Source of the DNA: Anaerolineae bacterium
Lineage (GTDB): Bacteria > Chloroflexota > Anaerolineae > JAAYZQ01
Assembly: GCA_016929795.1 (NCBI GenBank)
Contig: JAFGIA010000036.1
Location: forward strand, 1-28,174
DNA length: 28,174 nucleotides
Direction: 5' to 3'
This document shows, piece after piece, positions 1 through 7,707 of the stretch. The position numbers and the translations under genes are program-made. Below the pieces are notes generated by a model. The model made no database searches and was not told where the DNA came from. It saw nothing but the letters and a program-made list of their open reading frames with translations. Position 1 is the stretch's first letter. Every line of letters starts with the position of its first letter.

Positions 1-90
1 AACGCGGCGTATGCCCCACCTGCTGGGGGAAAACGCCTTCTGTGGGCGCCATTCCCACCACAAAAGGTAGTTCGCCAACAGTCTCCTTTG

Positions 91-105
91 AGGTGCAACG
101 CACCT
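91..105. repeat. Short perfect hairpin downstream of the ATP-grasp gene
   Basis: AGGTGC and GCACCT pair around a three-base AAC loop, six bases beyond the stop of the minus-strand ATP-grasp gene. There is no following T-tract, so it is either a weak transcript end or a dispersed intergenic palindrome. Nothing else was recognised in bases 1-110. Confidence 0.45.
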
Positions 106-110
106 GGCGT

Positions 111-1163
111 CTAGATCCCATAGCGCTCGATCGCGAGGTCGAGGATCTCGTTGATCAACTGCTCATACGTCCACCCCGCGGCCGCGGCTTCGACGCATAG
201 ATCCGAGTAGCCGGGATTGAGGCCGGGGAGCGGGTTGACCTCGAGAATGTACGGCTTGTTGTTGTCATGCACGTCGAGTCGAAAGTCGACCCGTGCCACA
301 TCGCGGCAGCCCGTGACGCGAAACACGGCAGCCGCCAGCCAGTTCAGCTCTTCGACCAGGTCGTCGTCGAGCGGCGCCGGGCAGTGGTAGTGAAAATCGT
401 GTGCCAGCTCGGTTTTCATGCGGCTGGTATAGATGCCCCCCTCTTCCTCGGGGTAGGCCTCGAGATTCACTTCGAGCGGCGGGAAAAAAGTCAGGCCGCG
501 GGTAATGCGCGGCGCATCCTCGTCCTCGGGCACCCGCCAGGCAACCGGCGACGCGAGATTGCCGACCAGGCCGAGGGTCACCTCGCGCCCCTCGATATAG
601 TGCTCGACCAGCGCCGGCTCATCGTAGCGCTCGAAAATGCGCGTGAGCTGCGCCCGGAGCTGCGCCTCGTCGCGCACGATCGACTCGGCACTGACGCCCA
701 TGCCAGTCCCCTCGCGGCTCGGCTTGACAAAGAGCGGAAACTGGAGCTCGGGGTCCATCGGCTCGGTCACGCGCTCGAACACCTGAAAGGGGGGCGTGGG
801 CAGGCCGTGGTACCAGAACACGCGCTTGGTCATCGGCTTGTCGAGCGTGAGCGCCAGCGTCAATACCTGCGATCCCGTATAGGGCAGGCGCAGCATCTCC
901 AGGATCGCCGGCACCTGCGCCTCGCGCCCATCGCCATAGTGCCCCTCGCAGATGTTAAAACAGATGTCGGGCTGGAGCGTGCGCAGGTGATTCACCAGGT
1001 CGACGTTCCCCTCCAGAAAAGTCACCCTGTGCCCCCCCGCCTCCAGCGCATTCGAGATTGACTGGATCGTCTCTTCCGAGTCGAGGTCATCCCATCGGTC
1101 CGGCGACATGCCAGGCCAGGTGGGCGCGTTCTTTTTCAGGTTTGCCAGCAGTGCAACATGCAT
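111..1163 (-). CDS. D-alanine-D-alanine ligase-like ATP-grasp enzyme
   Basis: This 350-residue cytoplasmic protein has the D-Ala-D-Ala ligase/ATP-grasp layout. The N-terminal pre-ATP-grasp domain begins MHVALLANLKK. A phosphate-binding loop reads FVKPSREGTGMGVS (about residues 144-157). The C-terminal Mg-ATP site contains ARVDFRLD and ILEVNPLPGLNPG. The family joins a carboxylate, through an acyl phosphate, to an amino group. The start is supported by AAGGAG six bases upstream of ATG. It is the last gene of the LysW-like/KamA group, 83 bases after kamA. That context suggests it ligates an amino acid such as beta-lysine, or acts on the LysW-like protein, rather than making cell-wall D-Ala-D-Ala. 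The family assignment is firm, but the substrate is inference. A plain peptidoglycan ligase or another dipeptide ligase remains possible. Confidence 0.85.
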   Translation of the reverse strand: MHVALLANLKKNAPTWPGMSPDRWDDLDSEETIQSISNALEAGGHRVTFLEGNVDLVNHLRTLQPDICFNICEGHYGDGREAQVPAILEMLRLPYTGSQVLTLALTLDKPMTKRVFWYHGLPTPPFQVFERVTEPMDPELQFPLFVKPSREGTGMGVSAESIVRDEAQLRAQLTRIFERYDEPALVEHYIEGREVTLGLVGNLASPVAWRVPEDEDAPRITRGLTFFPPLEVNLEAYPEEEGGIYTSRMKTELAHDFHYHCPAPLDDDLVEELNWLAAAVFRVTGCRDVARVDFRLDVHDNNKPYILEVNPLPGLNPGYSDLCVEAAAAGWTYEQLINEILDLAIERYGI

Positions 1164-1182
1164 GTTTTCTCCTTGGGCCGTC

Positions 1183-1231
1183 GATTGGGAGATTGGGGAT
1201 TGGTGACGTCCAATCTACCAACCTACCAATC
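1183..1231. repeat. Imperfect inverted repeat built from GATTGG units
   Basis: Three GATTGG/ATTGG units on the left arm face CCAATC/CCAAC units on the right arm around GACGT. This gives an imperfect hairpin in the gap between kamA and the ATP-grasp gene. It resembles the low-complexity palindromic spacers common in Chloroflexota intergenic DNA, though that resemblance is from memory. It could act as a processing or pausing site between the two genes. Confidence 0.5.
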
Positions 1232-1246
1232 TACTCATGTACGAGC

Positions 1247-2632
1247 CTATAATGACTCCTCACCGTGCAGCCGGCGTTTGATCGGCCCCCAACGGATGCG
1301 TGTCAGGCGCTGGTGCACGGTGTCATAACCGGCGGGCACGATGGCGGTTCGCTCGCCCGCCAGGAGCGCGGCGACCCCCTCCTGCTCCTTCTCTGCCTCA
1401 TCCAGGCCGAGCGCCTGGCACGAGGTGCAGCGCGCAGTGTCGTGGCGCTCGTATTCGGCAGGCTGGGTGTAGGCCGTGATCAGCCCTTCAAAATTGCGCA
1501 CCACCACCTTGTCGGGTGACTGGCTGAGGAGATAGTTGGGCATGACCGGGATCTTGCCGCCTCCCCCCGGCGCGTCAATGACGTACGTGGGCACGGCAAA
1601 ACCCGACGTATGCCCGCGCAGCGACTCGATGATCTCGATGCCGACGGATACCGGCGTGCGAAAGTGCCCGGCGCCGTGTACCAGGTCGCACTGGTAGATA
1701 TAGTAGGGCCGCACGCGGTTGCGCACCAGTCCATGCACCAGATCCTTCATCACGTGTGGGCAGTCGTTCACCCCGGCCAACAACACCGACTGGCAGCCAA
1801 GGGGAATGCCCGCATCGGCCAGCCGCGCCAGCGCCGTCGACACTTCAGGCGTCAGCTCCTTGGGGTGGTTAACGTGCACGTTCATCCACAGCGGGTGGAA
1901 TTGGCGCAGCATGTCGACCAGATCTGGCGTGATCCGCTGCGGCAAAAAGATCGGCACGCGGCTACCAATGCGCAGCACCTCCACGTGCGGGATCGCGCGC
2001 AGCCGCGCCAGCAGCTCCTCCAGGATCTTGGGCGGCAGGACCAGCGGATCGCCCCCTGACAGGAGCACGTCGCGCACCTCGGGGTTGCCAGCGATGTAGC
2101 GGATCTGGGCGTCATAGTCGCGGCGACTGAACTGCGCCGCCGGATCGCCCACGATCCGGCTGCGTGTGCAGTAGCGGCAGTAGCTCGCGCACTGCGTCGT
2201 CACCAACATCAACACGCGGTCAGGATAGCGATGCACCAGGCCCGGCACCGGCGAGTGCGCCTCCTCGCCCAGCGAGTCGACCATCTCGGCGGCAAAGGGC
2301 GCCAGCTCCTTGCCCGTCGGGATCACCTGCCGCCGGATGGGGCACGCCGGGTCGTGGGGGTCGATCAGGCTGGCAAAGTAGGGCGTGATATCGACGCGAA
2401 AGTGACTCGCTGCCGACAGCCCCGCCCGCTCATCTTCCGTCAAATCGATGACGCGCGACAGGTCTTGGACCGTGTTCAGCCGGTGCTTGAGCTGCCAGCG
2501 CCAATCATTCCACTCTTCCCACGCAACGTCGCCCCAGGGGGCGGGCGGCGTGCGCCTGGTACCGGGGGGTTCCTGCGCTTCTTCCTGGACGCCGTCGGGC
2601 TGAGCGTCAGCCGTCTGCGCATCAGCCGTCAT
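1247..2632 (-). CDS. kamA: Lysine 2,3-aminomutase, radical SAM
   Basis: The enzyme interconverts L-lysine and L-beta-lysine using S-adenosylmethionine, a [4Fe-4S] cluster and PLP. With the start at 2632 it is 461 residues. The radical SAM cysteines are C148, C152 and C155 (CASYCRYC). The PLP lysine is K360 in PGGGGK. D316 (CDL) and D353 (IDAPGG) match the two aspartates that bind the lysine side-chain amine in clostridial KamA; glutamate 2,3-aminomutase has Lys and Asn there. C280, C402 and C405 fit the zinc site. The open frame continues to 2770 as a Thr-Gly-rich stretch, but that is the shadow of the upstream gene's Asp repeat. ATG at 2632 overlaps the LysW-like stop by 11 bases, so the two are probably translationally coupled. 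No AblB-type acetyltransferase is seen nearby, so N-acetyl-beta-lysine is not the obvious end product. Confidence 0.93.
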   Translation of the reverse strand: MTADAQTADAQPDGVQEEAQEPPGTRRTPPAPWGDVAWEEWNDWRWQLKHRLNTVQDLSRVIDLTEDERAGLSAASHFRVDITPYFASLIDPHDPACPIRRQVIPTGKELAPFAAEMVDSLGEEAHSPVPGLVHRYPDRVLMLVTTQCASYCRYCTRSRIVGDPAAQFSRRDYDAQIRYIAGNPEVRDVLLSGGDPLVLPPKILEELLARLRAIPHVEVLRIGSRVPIFLPQRITPDLVDMLRQFHPLWMNVHVNHPKELTPEVSTALARLADAGIPLGCQSVLLAGVNDCPHVMKDLVHGLVRNRVRPYYIYQCDLVHGAGHFRTPVSVGIEIIESLRGHTSGFAVPTYVIDAPGGGGKIPVMPNYLLSQSPDKVVVRNFEGLITAYTQPAEYERHDTARCTSCQALGLDEAEKEQEGVAALLAGERTAIVPAGYDTVHQRLTRIRWGPIKRRLHGEESL

Positions 2633-2912
2633 CGTCGTCCCAGTCATCGTCTTCGTCGTCCCAGTCGTCGTCTTCATCGTCCCAGTCGTCGTCCTCGTCG
2701 TCCCAGTCATCCTCGTCGTCCCAGTTGTCATCCTGGCCGATGCCTTCCCACTCGCCGCCGGGCTCCTCAAAGGCCCAGTCGAGCTCCAGTGGCGAGATCT
2801 CTACCACCTCCATCTCGGTGCCACACGCCGCACAGGTGATCCGCTGCCCAATCCGTAACGGCTCTGGCAGGCGCACCGCCGCCTCGCAATCCAGACAAAA
2901 TGTCGTCGCCAT
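2622..2912 (-). CDS. LysW-like acidic zinc-ribbon protein with an Asp-Trp repeat tail
   Basis: This is a 96-residue protein. The N-terminal half has two zinc knuckles (C7/C10 and C27/C30) followed by GTEMEVVEISPLELDWA, which matches the layout of LysW. LysW is the amino-group carrier of lysine/arginine biosynthesis and is usually about 55 residues, ending in EDWGE. Here the tail is extended by an almost purely acidic repeat, with unit DDEDDDW about 3.5 times, and ends in Gly rather than the Glu that LysW uses to carry substrate. GEWEG at residues 53-57 sits where EDWGE would be. ATG at 2912 has a GAGGGGG ribosome site. It is the first gene of the KamA/ATP-grasp operon. It may be a carrier, a docking partner or a metal/cation-binding protein. 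Homology to LysW is fairly sure, but the carrier role is uncertain. Confidence 0.82.
   Translation of the reverse strand: MATTFCLDCEAAVRLPEPLRIGQRITCAACGTEMEVVEISPLELDWAFEEPGGEWEGIGQDDNWDDEDDWDDEDDDWDDEDDDWDDEDDDWDDDDG
2631..2733 (-). repeat. 21-bp tandem repeat encoding the acidic Asp-Trp tail
   Basis: Three 21-base units (2641-2661, 2662-2682, 2683-2703) are followed by an 18-base unit and a partial one, all coding for DDEDDDW-like heptads. The units are multiples of three, so copy-number changes would keep the frame. The repeat lies directly upstream of, and touches, the kamA start codon. Confidence 0.85.
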
Positions 2913-3098
2913 TTTATTCCCCCTCTCTTCTTTGGCCGCGGCGCGCCCGGTCAAAGCCACACGCCCGCCGCGGGCGGGTTGGTTCCAAGTCGGAAGTATG
3001 CCGCACATCTGTTCAGATCGCGTGCAAAATAGATCCCAAAGGTGTGCCAAACAGCCAACCGCGGTACGAAATGTGGCACAGCCCCCACACCTTCCGTC

Positions 3099-3127
3099 TT
3101 GCCTTTTTAGCCGCTTCGTGGTACACT
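3099..3127 (+). promoter_or_regulatory. Sigma70-type promoter for the zinc-ribbon membrane protein
   Basis: TTGCCT and TACACT are separated by 17 bases. The predicted transcript start is about 3134, some 18 bases ahead of the ATG at 3152. The 2913-3151 gap lies between divergent genes and also holds a 12-base palindrome, ATCTG-TT-CAGAT (3007-3018), which might be an operator. No clear minus-strand promoter was found. Confidence 0.5.
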
Positions 3128-3151
3128 CCGCCCCGACTGGAGCCACCAACG

Positions 3152-3403
3152 ATGACAGACACGACGGTCCGCTGTCCACACTGCGGCGCCGAGCTGGCGC
3201 CGGGCAACCGCTTCTGCACCGCCTGCGGCGGCGACGTCCCCGCGCTGCCCTGGCCAGAAGAAACACCTGCCGCGGCCGCACCCGCCGCCCTCTGGCCCCG
3301 GCGCCTCGCCGTCCTGATCGCCGTCTCGGCCGTCGCCATCGTGTGCCTGTCCACGACCTGTATCGCGTTCACCATCCTCGCCCTCTATCTGGCCTCCGGC
3401 TGA
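3152..3403 (+). CDS. Small zinc-ribbon membrane protein
   Basis: This 83-residue protein has an N-terminal zinc ribbon (CPHCGAEL, then FCTACGGDV, about residues 8-30). A short Ala/Pro-rich linker leads to one strongly hydrophobic segment (about residues 52-80) that runs almost to the C terminus. Such zf-ribbon/single-TM proteins are common in bacteria and mostly uncharacterised. The zinc ribbon would lie in the cytoplasm. The open frame extends further upstream, but ATG at 3152 is preferred because it starts immediately before the zinc ribbon and lies just behind a promoter. It is divergent from the LysW-like operon and has no operon partner. Confidence 0.7.
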   Translation: MTDTTVRCPHCGAELAPGNRFCTACGGDVPALPWPEETPAAAAPAALWPRRLAVLIAVSAVAIVCLSTTCIAFTILALYLASG

Positions 3404-3496
3404 CCCGCCGTCCCGCTCCCTGGCTGCCCGGCACGGGCACGAGGAGATCGCCCCTCCCCCCCAACATTCCCATCGCCGGGCTCCGAGCACCGCCGC

Positions 3497-3526
3497 TTGC
3501 CGGTTCCCCACGCCCGGTGGTATAAT
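3497..3526 (+). promoter_or_regulatory. Promoter with consensus TATAAT
   Basis: TTGCCG and a perfect TATAAT are separated by 18 bases. The predicted start near 3533 leaves a leader of about 19 bases before the GTG at 3552, so the downstream coiled-coil gene probably has its own constitutive transcription. Confidence 0.65.
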
Positions 3527-3551
3527 ATCCCCTGGAGGTGAGAGGGCAGAT

Positions 3552-6155
3552 GTGGACATCCTTCTGATCATCGCCGCCAGCCTGCTCGTGCTCGGCGCCG
3601 GCGCACTCGCCATCCTGCGGCTCGCCGGCCTGCGCGCCAGGCGCCGGTTCGAGGCGCACGTCGACGCGTGCCACGCGCGCCTGGCCGCCGCCGAACAGCG
3701 GCTCGGCGGCGTCGAGGCACGCGCCGAAACCTACCCGCCCGACCTGCCAGCTCCCTTTGCTCCCCTGCGCGCCGTCCTCGACCGTGCACTCGCGCACGCC
3801 CGCGCCGGTGCCGCCGAGGCACATGCGCGCCGCCGCGCCCTGCTGCACGGCGCGGGTCAGCCCCGATCCAGCATGCGCTTTACGCACGCGCTTCCTCTCC
3901 TTCTCCTGTTCGACGAGCCGCGCCGCTGGCGCCGGCTCGATGCCGACGCGGGCGACGTCGAAACAGCGCTGGCAGAGCTGGAGGCAGGCGTGGAGGCAGC
4001 CGCCGCGGCGCTGGCCCGGCTCGAAGGCGTGCCGGCCGATACTGCCGCCGCGTGCGCCAGCCTGGCCAACACCGCCAGGCAGGTGGCTGCACTGGTGGAC
4101 GAGCTGGCAGGGCGAGGCGCCCATGGCGCGGCGCTCGATCTCGCCAGCAGCGTCGCACACGACCTGGCAGGACGCCTCGGGGTGGCGTGCACGACCACAC
4201 CCCGTGACACAGTCGCCGCGTTCGAGCTGTTCGAGATCCTTTCGGTGCCCGTCGCCGAGGTACACGCCCAACTATCTGCCTGGGCCGAGGAGGCGCACCG
4301 CCTCGATCAGGCCATCGCCGACGCCCGGCATGCCCTGGACGATGCCCACCAGCGGCTGGGGGCTCTCCCCCCGGCCGTCGATGGTGCCGAGATGGCGCAC
4401 CGCTTTGAGGCACTGCGCCATGCCCTGCCTCCTCTCGACCAGGAAGCGGCTCACCCCGACGTGCGCGCCCTCGCCAGCCTCGCGGCTCGCGCCCGCGATC
4501 TGATCGACGCGGCCAGTATCCTGGCCGACGATGCTGACAGAGCCGTCCACAAGCAGATCGAATTCGCCGCCCACCACCGCCGCGCACGCACCACCCTCGC
4601 CCGCGCAGAGCTCGAGATGCAGGCTGCGGCCGGCGAGGTGATCTATCCTCTCGACTGGCGAGAATGGTCGGGGCGGTGCGCCGCAGCCCAGCGCGCCCTT
4701 GCCCTGATCGGCAACGCGGCGGCGCCGCGCACGCCTGAGGCACTAGAGACCGACGGGGCTGTGGCCGCCCGCCTGGCCGCAGAGGCAGAGCGCCTGATGA
4801 AAGTGGTGGGACAGGCACGCACACAGCGCGAGGCGCTGCGCCGCCTGCTACAGCAGCCGGCCCTGGCACCTGACAGGCCCTGGGAAGCACGTGCCGCGGC
4901 CCTGCACGACGCCGCCAGCGCCTACGCCCCCCAGAACTGGCCCGCCGCCGACCGCGTGCCCCACCTGCGCGCCGACGCAGCCACCCTGGCCGACCAGCAC
5001 GCGCGCTGGGTCCCGCGCGAGCCGTGGCAGCCCCTTGCCGTCGATACGCTCGACAGGCGCCTCGACGCCGTCGCCCGACTGGCCGGCGCGCTTCAGGCTT
5101 TCGAGCCCACCCTGGCGCGCATCGAAGAGGCACTTGCGGCGCTGCGCGCGGCCGAGACCGAGGCCCGCGAGCAGCTCGCCGGCTGTTGCAGCGACCTGGC
5201 GCACCTCGTCGACCTGCTGCGCGGCGCCCAGCCCCCCTTCGACCGCCCTGTGACCCGCCACCTCGGCTCCCTGCGCCAGCTCATCCACCAGGCAGAGGCA
5301 CTGGAGGCATCTTTCTCGCGCCGAGATCGGGGCACCGTGGCCGGCAAGGTCGAGCGTGCAAACCGCTGGGCGCGGGCGGCACGCGCGCACCTCAAGCCCG
5401 TCTGTCGCGGCCTCGACACTGCAGCCAGTGCCGGACGCGCCGCCCTGTCGGCCGAGTTGGCAGCGCTCACACAGGTCGTGCGCCTCGACGCCGAGCCTGC
5501 CGTCAGGACGGCTGCCGCTCATGCCGCGGCTCCCCGCCCGGCGCGGCACAAGGTGCGCGGTGCCCCCTGGGCCCGCACTGCCGCCGACATCGCCTATGCC
5601 GTCGCCCTCGCCGCCGACTGTCGCGCCAGTGACCAGGCGAGCCGCGAGCTGGCAGCCGCCATAGGCTCCCTGCCCGAGCTGCTGGAAACCTGGCGCATGG
5701 CCCGCGACGAGGCACAAGCTGCGTGGGATCACCTCGAAACAGCACGCCAGGCCCTCACCGACGGCTGGCCGCCTCTCGCCTGCGACGCTGGACAGCCCGG
5801 CCGCCTGCGCGACACCGCTCGCCGCGCCCGTGACGAAGCATGCCGCGAAGAAGAGCACCACCTGGCCACCGCAAGCCGCGTGCACCAAGCCGCCGCCCGC
5901 CTCAACTCCCTGGCCCAGGCATGGCGCCGCGCCGCCGCAGCCGCCACAGAAGCAACCGTCGCCGCCCGCCAGGCCCACGCCCGCGTCCAGGCCGCTGCCG
6001 GGCTGCTCGACGCCGCCCGCGCCCGTGCCCCCAGTTCCGAGGTTGACCACGAGATCGACCGCCTGCGCCGCAGTTGGAGCCGCCGCCCCCCCACCGAAGA
6101 GCAAGCCATCGGCGAGATCGAACGCCTGCACCACAGGCTCTCCCCACAGATCTAG
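3552..6155 (+). CDS. Large single-pass membrane protein with a long helical, Ala-rich cytoplasmic region
   Basis: This 867-residue protein has one N-terminal transmembrane helix (about residues 3-25, then the positive stop RARRR). About 840 residues of Ala/Arg/Glu/Leu-rich sequence follow, with the heptad-like character of extended coiled coils. No enzyme motif was recognised. The shape recalls EzrA-type septation regulators or other membrane-anchored coiled-coil scaffolds, but I see no diagnostic sequence match. GTG at 3552 is chosen because the nearby ATG at 3550 hits a stop after five codons, and GGAGGTG lies 11 bases upstream. The gene stands alone between a strong promoter and the next intergenic region. 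It is a real gene: the frame is open for 2.6 kb and is preceded by proper signals. Its function is unknown. Confidence 0.8.
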   Translation: MDILLIIAASLLVLGAGALAILRLAGLRARRRFEAHVDACHARLAAAEQRLGGVEARAETYPPDLPAPFAPLRAVLDRALAHARAGAAEAHARRRALLHGAGQPRSSMRFTHALPLLLLFDEPRRWRRLDADAGDVETALAELEAGVEAAAAALARLEGVPADTAAACASLANTARQVAALVDELAGRGAHGAALDLASSVAHDLAGRLGVACTTTPRDTVAAFELFEILSVPVAEVHAQLSAWAEEAHRLDQAIADARHALDDAHQRLGALPPAVDGAEMAHRFEALRHALPPLDQEAAHPDVRALASLAARARDLIDAASILADDADRAVHKQIEFAAHHRRARTTLARAELEMQAAAGEVIYPLDWREWSGRCAAAQRALALIGNAAAPRTPEALETDGAVAARLAAEAERLMKVVGQARTQREALRRLLQQPALAPDRPWEARAAALHDAASAYAPQNWPAADRVPHLRADAATLADQHARWVPREPWQPLAVDTLDRRLDAVARLAGALQAFEPTLARIEEALAALRAAETEAREQLAGCCSDLAHLVDLLRGAQPPFDRPVTRHLGSLRQLIHQAEALEASFSRRDRGTVAGKVERANRWARAARAHLKPVCRGLDTAASAGRAALSAELAALTQVVRLDAEPAVRTAAAHAAAPRPARHKVRGAPWARTAADIAYAVALAADCRASDQASRELAAAIGSLPELLETWRMARDEAQAAWDHLETARQALTDGWPPLACDAGQPGRLRDTARRARDEACREEEHHLATASRVHQAAARLNSLAQAWRRAAAAATEATVAARQAHARVQAAAGLLDAARARAPSSEVDHEIDRLRRSWSRRPPTEEQAIGEIERLHHRLSPQI

Positions 6156-6213
6156 GCGAGTCCACAAAATAGTGCCATCATTCAGTCAGCCTGCGCGATT
6201 GCAACCGGTTATG

Positions 6214-6242
6214 TTGTCAAACTCGACAGGGTGTAGTATACT
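6214..6242 (+). promoter_or_regulatory. Promoter upstream of the glutamate dehydrogenase relic
   Basis: TTGTCA and TATACT are 17 bases apart. The spacer and -10 differ at only one position from those of the histidine-kinase promoter at 8177-8205 (AACTsGACAGGGTGTAG then TATACT). The predicted start is about 6249. It now drives only the relic at 6277-6380. Confidence 0.6.
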
Positions 6243-6276
6243 GGCAACGTGGCTCAAGCAGGAAAAGATTTGATAG

Positions 6277-6380
6277 GGGGGAATTCAACTCGACCCAGCC
6301 AACTATTCGGTGCGCGAGATCGAGCACATCAGCCAATCGAATCGGGCGGCAGCTTGGGTCGCGACAAGGCCACAATATGA
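6277..6380 (+). pseudogene. Remnant of a third glutamate dehydrogenase gene
   Basis: Two fragments of a GDH gene survive. Bases 6277-6339 translate as GGIQLDPANYSVREIEHISQS, matching GGIQLDPDRYSTREIERIS of the intact plus-strand GDH near 11474-11530. Bases 6336-6374 translate as IESGGSLGRDKAT, matching the same protein near 11697; this stretch is 35 of 39 bases identical. The second fragment is in a different frame, and about 165-170 bases between them are missing. The 5' third and the whole C-terminal half are also gone. A GTG at 6249 opens a 43-codon frame running through the second fragment to TGA at 6378, but it has no ribosome site. This is a decayed paralog rather than a functional gene. 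The rest of the 6156-6447 gap holds only its promoter and a hairpin. Confidence 0.75.
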
Positions 6381-6407
6381 GAGGGGGCGGTTCGCCGCCC
6401 CCTCTTT
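6380..6407 (+). terminator. Strong GC hairpin, probable terminator
   Basis: AGAGGGGGCGG and CCGCCCCCTCT form an 11-bp stem around TTCG, followed on the plus strand by only TTTG. The hairpin lies between the GDH relic and the converging minus-strand GDH, so it may end both transcripts. The short T-tract is why the call is moderate. Confidence 0.55.
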
Positions 6408-6447
6408 GATGCCTCACTTGGCCTCGTCAATAGGCAGGGAGCACAAT

Positions 6448-7707
6448 CTACACCCACCCCCTCAGCTTCATCGCCTCGGCCACGCGCGCCACCGACACGA
6501 TGTACGCTCCGAGACGGTTGTGCACCTTGTACTTTTGCGCCGTCTCGTGCACAGCGTGGAATGCCGCGGTCATCTTTTTGTCGAGCCGCTGGTGCACTTC
6601 CTCGACCTCCCAGTAATAGTCGTACGCGTTCTGTACCTGCTCAAAGTACGACACGGTGACACCGCCCGCGTTGCACAAAAAGTCAGGGATCACGTACACG
6701 CCGTTCTTGTGCAGGATCTCGTCGGCCGCCGGGGTTGTGGGGCCATTCGCCAGCTCGGCCACGATCTTGGCCTTGATGTTGTTTGCATTCCAGTCGCCGA
6801 TCTGGTTCTCGAGCGCCGCCGGGATCAGGATGTCGATGTCGAGCTCGATCAGCTCTTCGTTCGTCACGCGCTGGCACTCTCCGGCCTTGAAGGTGCCGAC
6901 CGTGCCCTGCTCGGCCTTGTACGCCATCGCCTCGTCAAAGTCGATGCCGTCGGGGCAGTAAACGCCGCCTCGTGAGTCGGAAATGGCGACGACCTTGGAG
7001 CCGAACATCTCGACCACCAGCTTGTGCGCGAACTGGCCGGCGTTGCCATACCCCTGGATCGCCACCGTCGCATTGGCCAAGTCGATGCCGAGGATCTTGG
7101 CTGCTTCGCGGATGGTGTACATACCACCGCGTGCCGTCGCGTCGCCGCGGCCAGCCGAGCCGCCCAGGGGCAGAGGCTTGCCGGTGATAACGCCTGGCAC
7201 GTTGTAGCCGCGCATCACCGAGTACTCGTCCATCATCCACGCCATGATCTGCGGCGTGGTATAGACGTCAGGTGCCGGCACGTCGGTCTCTTCGCCGATG
7301 TAGTGGCCCAGGGCGCGGATGTAGCCACGGGCCAGCCGCTCCAGCTCACCCTGCGACATCTCTTTCGGGTTGCATACCACGCCGCCCTTGCCGCCGCCCA
7401 GCGGAATGTCCACCACCGATGTCTTCCAAGTCATCCACGCCGCGAGTGCGCGCACCGTGTCGATCGTCTCGTCGGGGTGGAAACGCAGGCCGCCCTTGGT
7501 CGGCCCCCGCGAATCGTTGTACTGCACCCGGAACCCGCGAAAAACGCGCGTTGTGCCATCATCCATCCGCACAGGAATGGTGACATGAAACTCGCGCCGC
7601 GGCCAGCGCAGCAACTCGTGTACTGCTGGCTCCAGATCCATGATCTGCGCCGCCTCGTCCAGTTGTGCCTGGGCGATTTTGAAGGGATTTAGCTCACTCT
7701 CACTCAT
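6448..7707 (-). CDS. gdhA: Glutamate dehydrogenase (first copy)
   Basis: The enzyme interconverts glutamate and 2-oxoglutarate plus ammonia using NAD(P). At 419 residues it has the usual length of the small hexameric family. The substrate-binding region contains [17 protein letters not shown] and PAPDVYTT, and the Rossmann loop is GYGNAGQF. Other conserved blocks are AALENQI, ANGPTTP and [14 protein letters not shown] at 7707 is preferred over the GTG one codon upstream because AGGAG is eight bases away. The gene is transcribed alone and has a leader of about 270 bases. The sequence is clearly diverged from the second copy at 11154, for example [18 protein letters not shown] against GGIQLDPDRYSTREIERI. 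The two may differ in cofactor or direction, which cannot be read safely from sequence alone. Confidence 0.95.
   Translation of the reverse strand: MSESELNPFKIAQAQLDEAAQIMDLEPAVHELLRWPRREFHVTIPVRMDDGTTRVFRGFRVQYNDSRGPTKGGLRFHPDETIDTVRALAAWMTWKTSVVDIPLGGGKGGVVCNPKEMSQGELERLARGYIRALGHYIGEETDVPAPDVYTTPQIMAWMMDEYSVMRGYNVPGVITGKPLPLGGSAGRGDATARGGMYTIREAAKILGIDLANATVAIQGYGNAGQFAHKLVVEMFGSKVVAISDSRGGVYCPDGIDFDEAMAYKAEQGTVGTFKAGECQRVTNEELIELDIDILIPAALENQIGDWNANNIKAKIVAELANGPTTPAADEILHKNGVYVIPDFLCNAGGVTVSYFEQVQNAYDYYWEVEEVHQRLDKKMTAAFHAVHETAQKYKVHNRLGAYIVSVARVAEAMKLRGWV

Noticed and set aside
2633..2770. Thr/Gly-rich N-terminal extension of KamA
   Set aside because: It is the out-of-frame reading of the Asp-Trp repeat of the upstream LysW-like gene. 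KamA homology begins well inside, and ATG at 2632 is a natural coupled start.
6310..6975. A 221-residue plus-strand open frame
   Set aside because: Most of it is antisense to the first glutamate dehydrogenase; only its start overlaps the GDH relic.
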